DNA of 64,000 nt from Blastomonas sp. SL216 (GCA_026625625.1 CP113055.1:2835001-2899000); one strand, 5' to 3'. Shown: positions 41,657 through 50,060, counted from the stretch's first letter. Numbers and translations are program-made. The notes: generated by a model from the letters alone, not told the origin.

Positions 41657-43032
41657 CCTTCCCAAGCTATTTCGAAGCCTTTGATGCCAAGCAGATGCTG
41701 GCCGATTATCCGGTCGGCGATGCGTTCACGCAGCGTTATACGGGCATGAGCCGCGACGAGCTGTTCGCCATCCAGGACAAGCAATTCCGTCGCCTGGTGC
41801 AGCGCGGCTGGCAGATTCCCTTCTATCAGCGGCTCTGGGGCAATGCCGGGATCGAGCCGGGCGATATCAACGGCCTGGCCGATATCACCAAGCTGCCGGT
41901 CTATGACAAGTCGGACCTGATGGCCTCGATTGCCGATCACCCGCCGTTCGGCGATTTCGCCGGGATCGACATGAAGGACGCATCGCGCGCGCCATCGATC
42001 TTCCACACCACATCGGGCACGACGGGCCGCCCCCAGGCGCTGCTGTTCGGCCCCAAGGGACGCGAGATCACCAATTTGCTGGTCGGCCGCATGTACCGCT
42101 GGCAGGGCCTCGAATCCTCGGATGTGATCCAGTCGGTCTATGGCCATGGCATGATCAATGGCGGCCATTATATCCGCGAGGCCGTCACCCATTTCACCAA
42201 TTCGCTGTTCCTCTCCGCAGGCACCGGCATCGAGACGCGCTCGCTGAATCAGGTCAATCTGATGGCCGATTTCGGCGTCACCGTACTGGTCGGGTTCGTC
42301 GATTATATCCGCAAGCTCGCCGATACGGCGGTGGCCGAACAGCTGCTCGACAAGATCAACATCCGCATGATCGTCGGTCATCTCGGCACCGAGGACCGCG
42401 CCTCGGTCGAGGCGGCCTGGGGCGGGGCCAAGGCGTTCGACTGGTATGGCGTGGGCGATACCGGATCGATTGCGGGCGAAGGGCCGGAGCGCGACGGCCT
42501 TTATGTCTGGGAGGACGCGCAATATCTGGAGCTGCTCGATATCGACAGCGGCCAGCCCGTCGCCCCCGGCGAGACCGGCGACATGGTGGTGACCTGCCTG
42601 TTCAAGGACGATATCGCGCCGTGCATCCGCTTCAACACGCATGACATCACGCATGAACTGACCGGCACCAATGCGACCGGCATGGCGTTCAAGCGGATCG
42701 CGGGCTTCAAGGGCCGCAGCGACAATATGGTCAAGCTGCGCGGCATCAACGTCTTCCCGCACGCCATCGGCGCGCTGATCGAGAACCGCAGCGATCTGAC
42801 CGGTGAATTCGTCTGCCGCCTGGTGCGCGACCCCGCCAGCCAGCGCGACGATATGACCGTGACGCTTGAAAGCCGGGGCGGGACGGACACCGGCGAACTG
42901 GCCGAACTGCTCCGCCGCGGCCTGGGGGTCGAGGTGCAGGTCGATCTGGTCGCCCCGGGCGGCACCGCACCGCTGACCCAGATCGAGGTGCGGCAAAAGC
43001 CGATCCGCCTGATCGACGAGCGGGGATTGTGA
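41653..43032 (+). CDS. Phenylacetate-CoA-ligase-like AMP-forming ligase
   Basis: This 459-residue protein of the PaaK group has the adenylation P-loop FHTTSGTTGRP (118-127), the acceptor-site WYGVGDTG and the C-terminal FKGRSDNMVKLRGINVFP hinge. The length fits PaaK rather than the longer acyl-CoA synthetases. It should adenylate an aryl or heteroaryl acid and join it to CoA. Its start overlaps the second MmgE/PrpD gene. An aromatic or ring-bearing acid as an intermediate in this pathway would follow from this family call. Confidence 0.9.
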   Translation: MTFPSYFEAFDAKQMLADYPVGDAFTQRYTGMSRDELFAIQDKQFRRLVQRGWQIPFYQRLWGNAGIEPGDINGLADITKLPVYDKSDLMASIADHPPFGDFAGIDMKDASRAPSIFHTTSGTTGRPQALLFGPKGREITNLLVGRMYRWQGLESSDVIQSVYGHGMINGGHYIREAVTHFTNSLFLSAGTGIETRSLNQVNLMADFGVTVLVGFVDYIRKLADTAVAEQLLDKINIRMIVGHLGTEDRASVEAAWGGAKAFDWYGVGDTGSIAGEGPERDGLYVWEDAQYLELLDIDSGQPVAPGETGDMVVTCLFKDDIAPCIRFNTHDITHELTGTNATGMAFKRIAGFKGRSDNMVKLRGINVFPHAIGALIENRSDLTGEFVCRLVRDPASQRDDMTVTLESRGGTDTGELAELLRRGLGVEVQVDLVAPGGTAPLTQIEVRQKPIRLIDERGL

Positions 43033-43049
43033 GGGGGACCTCTCTTGCT

Positions 43050-43154
43050 CCCCTCCCTGGACAGGGAGGGGCTGGGGGTGGGTCGCGGCGTAATGCGCGG
43101 CCTTGGGTTCAATCTCGCCTACCCACCCCTAACCCCTCCCTTTCAGGGAAGGGA
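43050..43154. repeat. REP-like palindromic element
   Basis: CCCCTCCCTG-GA-CAGGGAGGGG (43050-43071) is a perfect hairpin. The element ends with CCCCTCCCTTTCAGGGAAGGGA directly before the GTG start of the amidase gene. It is a variant of the CCCTCTCCC elements elsewhere in the window. Confidence 0.75.
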
Positions 43155-43156
43155 AC

Positions 43157-44341
43157 GTGACGCTCGATCCCTTCAACGCGTTCGTCGAACACGCGCTCGG
43201 TGCACCCGCGGCGCCCGGCCCGCTCGCGGGCATCACCATCGGCGTGAAGGCCAACATCGCCGTCAAAGGCCTGCACTGGACCGCCGGCATGGCGCTGTTC
43301 CGCGACCGGATCGCGTCGCACGACTCCGAGGTGGTCGCGAAACTGCGCGCCGCCGGGGCCACCATCACCGGCATGCTCAACATGGAGGAAGCCGCTTTAG
43401 GCGCCAAGACCGACAATCCCTGGTTCGGCGCAACGCATAATCCGCACCGGATGGGCTGCACGCCCGGCGGCTCATCGGGTGGCAGCGGCGCGGCGGTGGC
43501 AGCCGGGCTGTGCGATGCTGCGCTCGGCACCGACACCATGGGCTCGATCCGCATCCCGGCGGCCTATTGCGGCGTCTATGGCTTCAAACCGGCGCAAGGC
43601 TCCGTCAGCCAGCACGGGCTGGAGCTCGCCGAACCCGATTTCGACGCCATCGGCCCGCTCGCCCGCTCGCTCGATCTGCTCGAACGGCTGGCGCGGGTGA
43701 TGTCCGCATTCGGCGAGAACCCGGCGCCTTCAGGCATGGTGACGCTGACCGATCTGGGCGGGGTTGAATGCGATGCCGCCGTGCTGCGCGGCTTTATCTG
43801 CGCGCGCGCGGCCAATGGCGCGGTGAGCGAGATCGCGCTGCCGCATGCGCTGTCGCGCGTCCGCTTTGCCGGGTTCATCAAGACCGTGCGCTTCATGGCC
43901 GATCATTTTGCCGATGCCGATCCCGCCCTGCTCTCCGACCATTTGCGCAAGCTGATCGCTTATGGCCCGCGCCGGTCCGAGGCCGATTGGGCCGACGACC
44001 AGCGCGTGCTTGCCGAGACCGCCGATGCCCTGCGCCATGCCATCGCGGCGCACGGCCCGCTGCTGCTGCCCACCGCGCCGCAGACCGCCTTCCCCCACAG
44101 CACATCTGCGCCGGCAAGCCAGGCCGATTTCACCTGCCTTGCCAATGTCGCCGGATTGCCCGCGATCAGCCTGCCCGCAGGGTTCAGCGATGATGGCCTG
44201 CCGGTCGCCGTGCAGCTGATCGGCCTGCCGGGCCAGGAGGCCGACCTTTTCGCTCGCGCCCGCACGCTTGATGCCGCGCTCGCCGCCTATCGTCCGCCCG
44301 CCAATCTGGCCGCCAATCTGCCCGAAGGAGAAACCCCGTGA
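43157..44341 (+). CDS. Amidase-signature-family amidohydrolase
   Basis: This 394-residue protein has the Ser-cisSer-Lys triad K31 (GVKANIAV), S106 (TPGGSSGGS) and S130 (GTDTMGSIRIPA). The spacings of 75 and 24 residues equal those in fatty-acid amide hydrolase, so it should be active. DTMGS replaces the usual DTGGS. It hydrolyses an amide to acid and amine or ammonia; the short length recalls AtzF- and GatA-like small-molecule amidases. The start is GTG at 43157, using the repeat arm AGGGAAGGGA as ribosome-binding site. Its stop overlaps the HapK-like gene (GTGA). Confidence 0.88.
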   Translation: MTLDPFNAFVEHALGAPAAPGPLAGITIGVKANIAVKGLHWTAGMALFRDRIASHDSEVVAKLRAAGATITGMLNMEEAALGAKTDNPWFGATHNPHRMGCTPGGSSGGSGAAVAAGLCDAALGTDTMGSIRIPAAYCGVYGFKPAQGSVSQHGLELAEPDFDAIGPLARSLDLLERLARVMSAFGENPAPSGMVTLTDLGGVECDAAVLRGFICARAANGAVSEIALPHALSRVRFAGFIKTVRFMADHFADADPALLSDHLRKLIAYGPRRSEADWADDQRVLAETADALRHAIAAHGPLLLPTAPQTAFPHSTSAPASQADFTCLANVAGLPAISLPAGFSDDGLPVAVQLIGLPGQEADLFARARTLDAALAAYRPPANLAANLPEGETP

Positions 44342-44643
44342 AGATCATCGTGCTGTTCAACCTGAAGCCCGGCGTCTCGATCAGCGATTATGAAACATGG
44401 GCACGCACCCGCGACATTCCGGGGGTCAATGCGCTGTCTTCGGTCACCAGCTTCACCGTGCACCGCGCCACCGGCCTGTTCGGATCGGACGCCGCCGCGC
44501 CCTACCAGTATATCGAGATCATCGACCTTCCTGCCATGGACCCGTTCGTGGCCGAGATCAGCACGCCCGAATTCCAGGCGATGGCCGCGCCCTTCCAGGA
44601 TTATGCCGACGCGCCGCAGTTCATCCTGACCGAGGACCTGTGA
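44338..44643 (+). CDS. RedY/HapK-like small protein
   Basis: This 101-residue protein (KIIVLFNLKPGVSISDYETWARTRDIPGV... GSDAAAPYQYIEIIDL) matches what I remember as the RedY/HapK family, a small ferredoxin-like (dimeric alpha-beta barrel) fold with no firm function. The start is GTG at 44338, overlapping the amidase stop; the stop overlaps the SDR start by TGATG. Such small proteins in degradation operons may act as isomerases, cyclases or decarboxylases on unstable ring products. Confidence 0.7.
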   Translation: MKIIVLFNLKPGVSISDYETWARTRDIPGVNALSSVTSFTVHRATGLFGSDAAAPYQYIEIIDLPAMDPFVAEISTPEFQAMAAPFQDYADAPQFILTEDL

Positions 44644-45440
44644 TGCGCCGGTTCGAAGGCAAGACCATCGTCGTCACCGGATCGGGCAAGCACAAGGGGC
44701 TGGGCCAGGCGATCCTGCAGCGCTTTGCCGATGAAGGCGCGAACTGCGTGCTTTCAGACCTTGTCCTCGATGCCGAGGCCGAAGAGGTCGCAGAGGATCT
44801 GCGCGGGCGCGGCGCGAAGGTCGCGGCGATCGCATGCGACGTTTCAAGCGCCGAGCAGTGCCGCGCGCTGGTCGATGGCGCGGTGGCCGCGTTCGGATCG
44901 GTCGACATATTCGTCAACAATGCCGGGATCGGCTTCATGATGAAGCCGCTGCTCGATGTCGATCCGGCCGACTGGGACAAGGTGCTCGCCGTCAACCTGT
45001 CGGGCGCATTCTATTGCACGCAAGCGGCCGCGAAAGGGATGATCGCTGGCGGGCGCGGCGGGCGGATCATCAACATCGCCAGCCAGGCCGCCAAGACCGG
45101 CTTTCCGCACCTCCCAGCCTATGTCAGCTCCAAGCACGGCATGGTCGGCCTGACCCGGGCGAGCGCGGTCGAGCTTGGCGCGCATGGCATCACCGTCAAC
45201 GCAGTGTGCCCGAACCATGTGACCACGGGGCTCGGCGCGCAGCAGAACGCGTATTTCTCGAAGCTCTTGGGCTTTGCCAGCGTCGAGGCCTATCTCGCCA
45301 ACATGAAGGCGAAGAACCCGATGGGCCGCCCGGGCCTTGCCAGCGACACCGCGTCCGCCTGCGCCTGGCTGGCGAGCGACGATGCTTTTTACGTGACCGG
45401 CGAAGCGCTCAACGTGAGCGGCGGCGAGGAGATGCACTGA
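44643..45440 (+). CDS. Short-chain dehydrogenase/reductase
   Basis: This 265-residue classical SDR has the cofactor loop TGSGKHKGLGQAI, NNAG at 92-95, S147, Y160 and K164 (AYVSSK) and the C-terminal FYVTGEALNVSGG. It is complete. The cofactor loop is longer than average (TGSGKHKGLG instead of TGxxxGIG). It reduces or oxidises a keto/hydroxy group of a pathway compound. It is coupled by one-base overlap to the HapK-like gene. Confidence 0.92.
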   Translation: MRRFEGKTIVVTGSGKHKGLGQAILQRFADEGANCVLSDLVLDAEAEEVAEDLRGRGAKVAAIACDVSSAEQCRALVDGAVAAFGSVDIFVNNAGIGFMMKPLLDVDPADWDKVLAVNLSGAFYCTQAAAKGMIAGGRGGRIINIASQAAKTGFPHLPAYVSSKHGMVGLTRASAVELGAHGITVNAVCPNHVTTGLGAQQNAYFSKLLGFASVEAYLANMKAKNPMGRPGLASDTASACAWLASDDAFYVTGEALNVSGGEEMH

Positions 45441-45449
45441 TTTAAATCT

Positions 45450-45595
45450 CCTCTCCCCTTGCGGGAGAGGAAACGAAGCCTTGCGAGCTTGCTCGCTAGG
45501 CGCAGTTGGAGAGGGGGTTTCCACCCTCTCCCAGCTCCGACTAGGACCTTTTGAGGTCCAAGTCTGCGCAACCCTCTCCCGTCAAGGGAGAGGGG
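45450..45595. repeat. REP-like palindromic element
   Basis: Hairpins CCTCTCCC...GGGAGAGG (45450-45470) and CCCTCTCCC-GTCAA-GGGAGAGGG (45572-45594) flank a more irregular middle with CACCCTCTCCCAGC. The element separates the SDR from the third PuuE-type gene. It resembles the element before the second PuuE-type gene most closely, including the GTCAA loop. Confidence 0.8.
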
Positions 45596-45610
45596 TTTGG
45601 AGGATAACGG

Positions 45611-46477
45611 ATGATCGAAGAGAGAATGGACTGGCCGAACGGCGCGAAACTGGCCTTGAGCGTCGTCGTCAATGTCGAGGAAGGCAGCGAGATGACCATC
45701 GCGCGCGGCGACCGGGGGATGGAGCCGGTCGACGAGCTGGGCGTGTTCGTCAAATCGGCCATCCGCAACTATGGCAACGAGAGCAACTATCTCTATGGCA
45801 TCAAGGCGGGCGCACCGCGCGTCGTCAAGCTCCTGAAGCGCTATGACATCATGGCGAGCTGGACGGTCGCCGCGATGGCGCTGGAGACCTATCCCGAGAT
45901 TGCCGAGGCGATCGTCGAGCTCGGCCATGAACCGGTGAGCCATGGCTGGCGCTGGGTGCACCAGTTCAAGATGGATGAGGCGACCGAGCGCGAGTTCATA
46001 CAGAAGGCCGTGGCGTCGATCGAGAAGACCACCGGCACCCGGCCCTATGGCTGGCTGTCGCGCTACCTGCACACCGACAATACCCGCCGCCTGCTCAGCG
46101 ACGCCGGTTTCGAATATCATATGGACGATTATTCGGGCGACATTCCCTATTGGGATCGCGACACCGTGCCCGAAAGGCCGATGGTGATCATGCCCTATCA
46201 GCTCGATACCAACGACATGAAGATGTGGACGGATCCTGCGATGACGCCGAACCAGTGGCTCGATTATGCCGTGCGCTGCTTCGACCAGCTTTATGCCGAA
46301 GGCGAGGAGGGGAACCCGAAGATGATGTCGCTGGGCCTGCACCTGCGCATCATCGGCAGGCCGGGACGCATCTGGGCGCTGGAGGAATTCTTTCGCCATG
46401 TCCGATCCAGGAACGACGTCTGGGTAACGACCCGCCGCGCGATTGCGCAGCATTTTGCCGCCACGGTGCCGGCGTGA
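45611..46477 (+). CDS. PuuE-type polysaccharide-deacetylase-fold hydrolase, copy 3
   Basis: This 288-residue cytoplasmic protein has E23/E24 (VVNVEEGSE) at the first metal position, H111 in GHEPVSHGWRWVHQF, the diagnostic PuuE-like SHGxRW motif, and LGLHLRIIGRPGRI near the C-terminus. Of the three copies it looks closest to true allantoinase (PuuE) and cyclic-imide hydrolases. Start ATG with GGAGG nine bases upstream. It is flanked on both sides by REP-like elements. Hydrolytic ring opening of a cyclic ureide, imide or lactam is the likely activity (inference). Confidence 0.86.
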   Translation: MIEERMDWPNGAKLALSVVVNVEEGSEMTIARGDRGMEPVDELGVFVKSAIRNYGNESNYLYGIKAGAPRVVKLLKRYDIMASWTVAAMALETYPEIAEAIVELGHEPVSHGWRWVHQFKMDEATEREFIQKAVASIEKTTGTRPYGWLSRYLHTDNTRRLLSDAGFEYHMDDYSGDIPYWDRDTVPERPMVIMPYQLDTNDMKMWTDPAMTPNQWLDYAVRCFDQLYAEGEEGNPKMMSLGLHLRIIGRPGRIWALEEFFRHVRSRNDVWVTTRRAIAQHFAATVPA

Positions 46478-46524
46478 GGGGCGTGGCTATCCTCCCCTCG
46501 CCCCTTGCGGGGGCGCACCCCTTC

Positions 46525-46687
46525 CCCTCTCCCCCCGAGGGAGAGGGTTGCGCAGACTTGGCGGCTTTGCCGCCTAGTCGAAGCTGGGAGAGGGGGCAGC
46601 GGCGGGCCCTTCGCACAAAGCCCTCTCCAAGGCTTGCTAGGCAGGAAGCTGCCAAGCCAAGCCTGTCCTCTCCCGTAAAGGGAGAGG
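46525..46687. repeat. REP-like palindromic element
   Basis: CCCTCTCCC-CCCGA-GGGAGAGGG (46525-46547) and CCTCTCCC-GTAAA-GGGAGAGG (46667-46687) are the outer hairpins. Inside are further arms such as GGAGAGGGGGC. The last arm, GGGAGAGGAG, is the ribosome-binding site of the crotonase gene starting at 46692. Confidence 0.8.
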
Positions 46688-46691
46688 AGAT

Positions 46692-47453
46692 ATGAGTCTC
46701 ACCCTCACCCTTGATGGGGCGATCGCGCACCTCGTCATCGACCGGCCCGACAAGCGCAACGCCTTCACGCAATCCATGTGGGAGGCGCTGCCCGAGCTGA
46801 TCGAGCGCGCGATGCTCAACCCCGATATCCGCGTGATGATCCTGCGCGCCAGCGTGCCCGGCGCGTTCAGCGCCGGCGCGGACATTGCCGAGTTTGGCGC
46901 GGGCGCGCAGGACCCCGAGTGGCGAATCCGCAACCAGGCGGCGATCCGCCGCGCGATGGAGACACTGGCGCGCGCGCCCAAGCCGGTCATCGCGCAGATC
47001 GAGGGCGATTGCATCGGCGGCGGCTGCGGCCTGTCGCTTGCCTGCGATTTCCGCATCGCGACCCCTGCCGCGCGCTTCGGCATCACGCCGGCCAAGCTCG
47101 GCCTCGTCTATTCGCTCCACGATACCAAGCTGCTGGTCGATCTGGTGGGACCGGCGGCGGCCAAGCGCATCCTGTTCACCGCCCAGCTGGTCGATGCGAC
47201 GCAAGCGCACCGCATCGGGCTGGTCGATGAGATTGCCGAGGACGCCGGAGCTGCCGCCACCGCGCTCGCCGCGCAGATCGCCAGCGTCTCGCCGCACAGC
47301 GTGCGCGCAAGCAAGGCGATGATCGGCCGCATCATCCATGGCCAGGCCGAGGACGATGCCGAAACGCTCGCCCAGTTTGCCGATGCCTTTGGCGGGCCGG
47401 ATTTCAGGGAAGGCGTCGCCGCGTTTCTCGCCAAGCGCAAGCCGGAGTTCTGA
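46692..47453 (+). CDS. Crotonase-superfamily protein (enoyl-CoA hydratase/isomerase-like)
   Basis: This 253-residue protein has the two oxyanion-hole stretches SAGADIAEF and DCIGGGCGLSLACDF. The two catalytic glutamates of classical enoyl-CoA hydratase are not apparent: the first reads FGITPAKLGL where FGxPE is usual, and the second falls in AAAKRILFTAQ. It may therefore be an isomerase, hydrolase or decarboxylase within the superfamily. The gene lies five bases before the alpha/beta hydrolase gene. Confidence 0.85.
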   Translation: MSLTLTLDGAIAHLVIDRPDKRNAFTQSMWEALPELIERAMLNPDIRVMILRASVPGAFSAGADIAEFGAGAQDPEWRIRNQAAIRRAMETLARAPKPVIAQIEGDCIGGGCGLSLACDFRIATPAARFGITPAKLGLVYSLHDTKLLVDLVGPAAAKRILFTAQLVDATQAHRIGLVDEIAEDAGAAATALAAQIASVSPHSVRASKAMIGRIIHGQAEDDAETLAQFADAFGGPDFREGVAAFLAKRKPEF

Positions 47454-47457
47454 TCGC

Positions 47458-48336
47458 ATGGCCGATAGCGTTCCCGTCCGCCGCCTTTATGTCGATGGCC
47501 CGTTCGGCCAGCTGCATGTGCGCGAGGCGGGAATGGCCGAAGCCGGTCGTCCCTCGCTTGCCTGCTTTCACATGAGCCCGATGACGGGGCGGACGTTCGA
47601 ACGGTTCATGGGCGTCCTGTCCGCGATCAGCGGGCGGCATGTGCTCGCGTTCGACACGCCGGGTTTCGGCATGTCCGACGCGCCGCCGGTTGCGCCGGGA
47701 ATCGCCGATTATGCCGATGCCCTGATCGCGGGGATCGAGGCATGTGCCGGGTCCGGTGCGGTCGACCTGATGGGCTATCATACCGGATCGATGATCTCCT
47801 GCCAGCTGGCGGCGGAGCGCGCCGGCCAGATACGCCGCGTCGTCCTGATCTCCGCGCCGGTGTTCAGCGCCGAGGATCTCGCCGCGATGCGCGCCGAATA
47901 CCGCCACCGCACGCCTGAGGCCGATGGCAGCCATATCCTGCACCGCTGGCAGCGCTTCCACCATCATTTCGCCGCGGGCGGCCTGCCGCTCGACGAAATC
48001 AACGCCGCATTTCCCGACGGGCTGCTGGGCCGCAATATCGAGCATTGGGGCCATGATGCCGCGTTCGGCTTCGTGCCCGGCATGCGTCTTGGCGAAGTGA
48101 CCCAGCCGGTGCTGCTGCTGAACCCCGAAGACGACCTGCGCGATCACACCGCGCCTGCCCCCGCCTTGTTGCAGAACGGCCATATGGTGACGCTCGATGG
48201 CTGGGGGCACGGCTTTCTCGACCTCCACGCCCGCGAGAGCGCTGCGCTGGTCGAAAGCTTCCTCGGCGCAAGCGCCGACCCCTTTGGCGCTTTGGCCTTG
48301 CCCGAATGCGCCAGACCGCCTGTCCTGTCCGCCTGA
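47458..48336 (+). CDS. Alpha/beta-hydrolase with His at the nucleophile position
   Basis: This 292-residue single-domain protein shares ACFHMSPMTGRTFERFM and FDTPGFGMSDAP with the N-terminal half of the hydrolase at 7707-9080. The elbow reads G106-Y-H-T-G110, so H108 stands at the nucleophile position. The base histidine (GWGHGFLDLH) and the acid (LNPEDDL) seem present. The start at 47458 lies five bases after the crotonase stop. The substrate is unknown. Shared elbow and oxyanion motifs show that the two hydrolases belong to one subfamily. Confidence 0.84.
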   Translation: MADSVPVRRLYVDGPFGQLHVREAGMAEAGRPSLACFHMSPMTGRTFERFMGVLSAISGRHVLAFDTPGFGMSDAPPVAPGIADYADALIAGIEACAGSGAVDLMGYHTGSMISCQLAAERAGQIRRVVLISAPVFSAEDLAAMRAEYRHRTPEADGSHILHRWQRFHHHFAAGGLPLDEINAAFPDGLLGRNIEHWGHDAAFGFVPGMRLGEVTQPVLLLNPEDDLRDHTAPAPALLQNGHMVTLDGWGHGFLDLHARESAALVESFLGASADPFGALALPECARPPVLSA

Positions 48337-48352
48337 ACCGAGAGGCCCGATC

Positions 48353-49261
48353 ATGTCGCATCATCTGAAGCACGGAACGATCATGGGGGGCGTGGTGGTC
48401 ACGCCCGATCTTGCAGGCTCGCTCGCCGACTATCAGGGGCGGCTGGGGCTCGATCTGGTCGAACACGGCCCGCTGCCCGCCGATCTCGCGGCGAGCTGGG
48501 GCTGCGTAGGCAGCGCTGGCGCGCCCTATGCGATGCTGCGCCCGCAAAGCGGCGCGCATTGCTTCATCCGGCTGGTGGAACAGCCCGATCATGCCGATTT
48601 CCAGCCCACCCGCAGCTATGGCTGGGCCGCCTATGAACTCACCGTCAAGGACGTGTTCGGCTGGCCCGACCGGCTCGACGGCAGCGGTTTCCGCGTCATC
48701 GGCCCGCCCAAGGAGATTGCCGGCCTGCCCTATTTCGTACCCATGCAGGTGCTGGGGCGAGGCGACGAGATGATCTATCTGAATGAGGTGGCGATGGACA
48801 CGCCTTCGTCCGACCTGCCCAAGGCGCACAGCCTGACCGATCATATCTTCATCGTCATCCTGGCAGCGAAGGACCGCATGGCCTCGGTCGACTGGTACCG
48901 CCACGCGCTGCGCCTCGACGAAGGGGAGAGCTACACGCTCGAATACACGATGATCAACGCCGCGTTCGGCAAGCCCGCCGGGACGCAGTCGGTGATCACG
49001 ATGGTTCAGAACGAGCGCCTGCCGATCCTGGAGATCGACGATTATCCCGCCGAGGCGACCGACCGTCCGCAGCATGCCGACATGCTGCCGCCGGGCAATG
49101 CGCTGGTGACGCTGGCGGTGGAAAGCTTCGACGATCTCGATGTTGAATTCGTCACCCCGCCGGTGCTGCGCCATGGCGACCTGTACATGGGCAATATGGC
49201 AGCGACGGTGCGCGGACCCTCGGGCGAGCTGGTCGAGCTGATCGAGACCGGGCTGTCCTGA
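48353..49261 (+). CDS. Double-domain VOC (glyoxalase/extradiol-dioxygenase-fold) protein
   Basis: This 302-residue cytoplasmic protein contains two VOC units: residues 1-150 (GTIMGGVVVTPDLAGSLADYQGRLGLDLVEHG) and 155-302 (TDHIFIVILAAKDRMASVDWYRHALRLDEGE, ending TVRGPSGELVELIETG). The architecture is that of extradiol dioxygenases and of glyoxalase-like isomerases. The metal ligands are not clearly of the dioxygenase type. ATG at 48353 follows a weak GAGAGG. The racemase-fold gene starts five bases after its stop. Confidence 0.8.
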   Translation: MSHHLKHGTIMGGVVVTPDLAGSLADYQGRLGLDLVEHGPLPADLAASWGCVGSAGAPYAMLRPQSGAHCFIRLVEQPDHADFQPTRSYGWAAYELTVKDVFGWPDRLDGSGFRVIGPPKEIAGLPYFVPMQVLGRGDEMIYLNEVAMDTPSSDLPKAHSLTDHIFIVILAAKDRMASVDWYRHALRLDEGESYTLEYTMINAAFGKPAGTQSVITMVQNERLPILEIDDYPAEATDRPQHADMLPPGNALVTLAVESFDDLDVEFVTPPVLRHGDLYMGNMAATVRGPSGELVELIETGLS

Positions 49262-49265
49262 GCGC

Positions 49266-50060
49266 ATGGGCCGGATGCGGATCGGGTTGATCGGGACAGC
49301 GCTGAACCCGTTGCAGCGCGGCGGCCCCGCGCCTGAACTCGCGGCGCTGTTCCCGGACGCCAGCTTCCACGCCTTTCCCTCGCGCGTGCCCGCCTTCCCC
49401 TACACGCCGCTCGAACAGGCGATGCAGGCGTTGGGCCATGCCGAAGCCGCGCTCAGCGCCGCAGAGCAAGGCTGTGATGCAGCGGTGATCGACAGCGTGG
49501 GCGATTATGGCCTGGCCGCGATGCGCGCGATGCTGCCCATTCCTGCGATCGGATCGGGCGAGGCCGGACTGGCCGAGGCGGGACAAGGCGGGCGGCGGTT
49601 CGGCATCGTGACGGTGTGGCCCGAATCGATGAATTTCATCCTGGCCGAACGGCTGCAATCCTGCGGCCTCACCGATCGGTGCACCGGTACCGTCAATATC
49701 GGCAGCGACGATGATGCCGCCTCGCTCACCGGGCCGGGCAGCTATCTCGCGCAGGTCCGCGAAGGCCAGGCCGCGATCCTGCAGCGGGTGCTGGCAGGGA
49801 TCGAGACGCTGGTGGCGGGCGGCGCAGAGGCGGTGATGCTGGGCTGTACCTGCATGTCCGCGATGGCCGAGAGCGTTGCCACCGCATCGCCCGTACCCGT
49901 GATCAACCCGCTCGCCGCCGGGCTGCGCGCCGCGCTGGCTGCTCCGCCCCTCACGCTTCCCCCACTGCCGCGTGAGGGTCGCCCCGCCCTGCTGCGCGCG
50001 ATGGTGGGTGCGGTGGCAGGCGAGATGGCCGAAGACTGCCCGGTGTGCATCGCCGGCTAG
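49266..50060 (+). CDS. Asp/Glu/hydantoin-racemase-fold protein with one catalytic Cys
   Basis: This 264-residue protein matches the hydantoin/aspartate racemase superfamily: IGLIGTALNP, DAAVIDSVGDYGLAAMR and VMLGCTCMSAMAE. The second catalytic Cys is present (C194), but the first position carries S77 where hydantoin racemases have Cys (xCFGDPGL). Arylmalonate decarboxylase also keeps only the second Cys, so a decarboxylase or isomerase is as likely as a racemase. It is the last gene of the rightward operon that starts at 39108 and is convergent with the quinone oxidoreductase gene. Confidence 0.8.
   Translation: MGRMRIGLIGTALNPLQRGGPAPELAALFPDASFHAFPSRVPAFPYTPLEQAMQALGHAEAALSAAEQGCDAAVIDSVGDYGLAAMRAMLPIPAIGSGEAGLAEAGQGGRRFGIVTVWPESMNFILAERLQSCGLTDRCTGTVNIGSDDDAASLTGPGSYLAQVREGQAAILQRVLAGIETLVAGGAEAVMLGCTCMSAMAESVATASPVPVINPLAAGLRAALAAPPLTLPPLPREGRPALLRAMVGAVAGEMAEDCPVCIAG

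Noticed and set aside
43050-46687. CRISPR-like reading of the repeated CCCTCTCCC elements
   Set aside because: The repeats are palindromic, irregularly spaced, split between genes and without equal-length spacers or cas genes.
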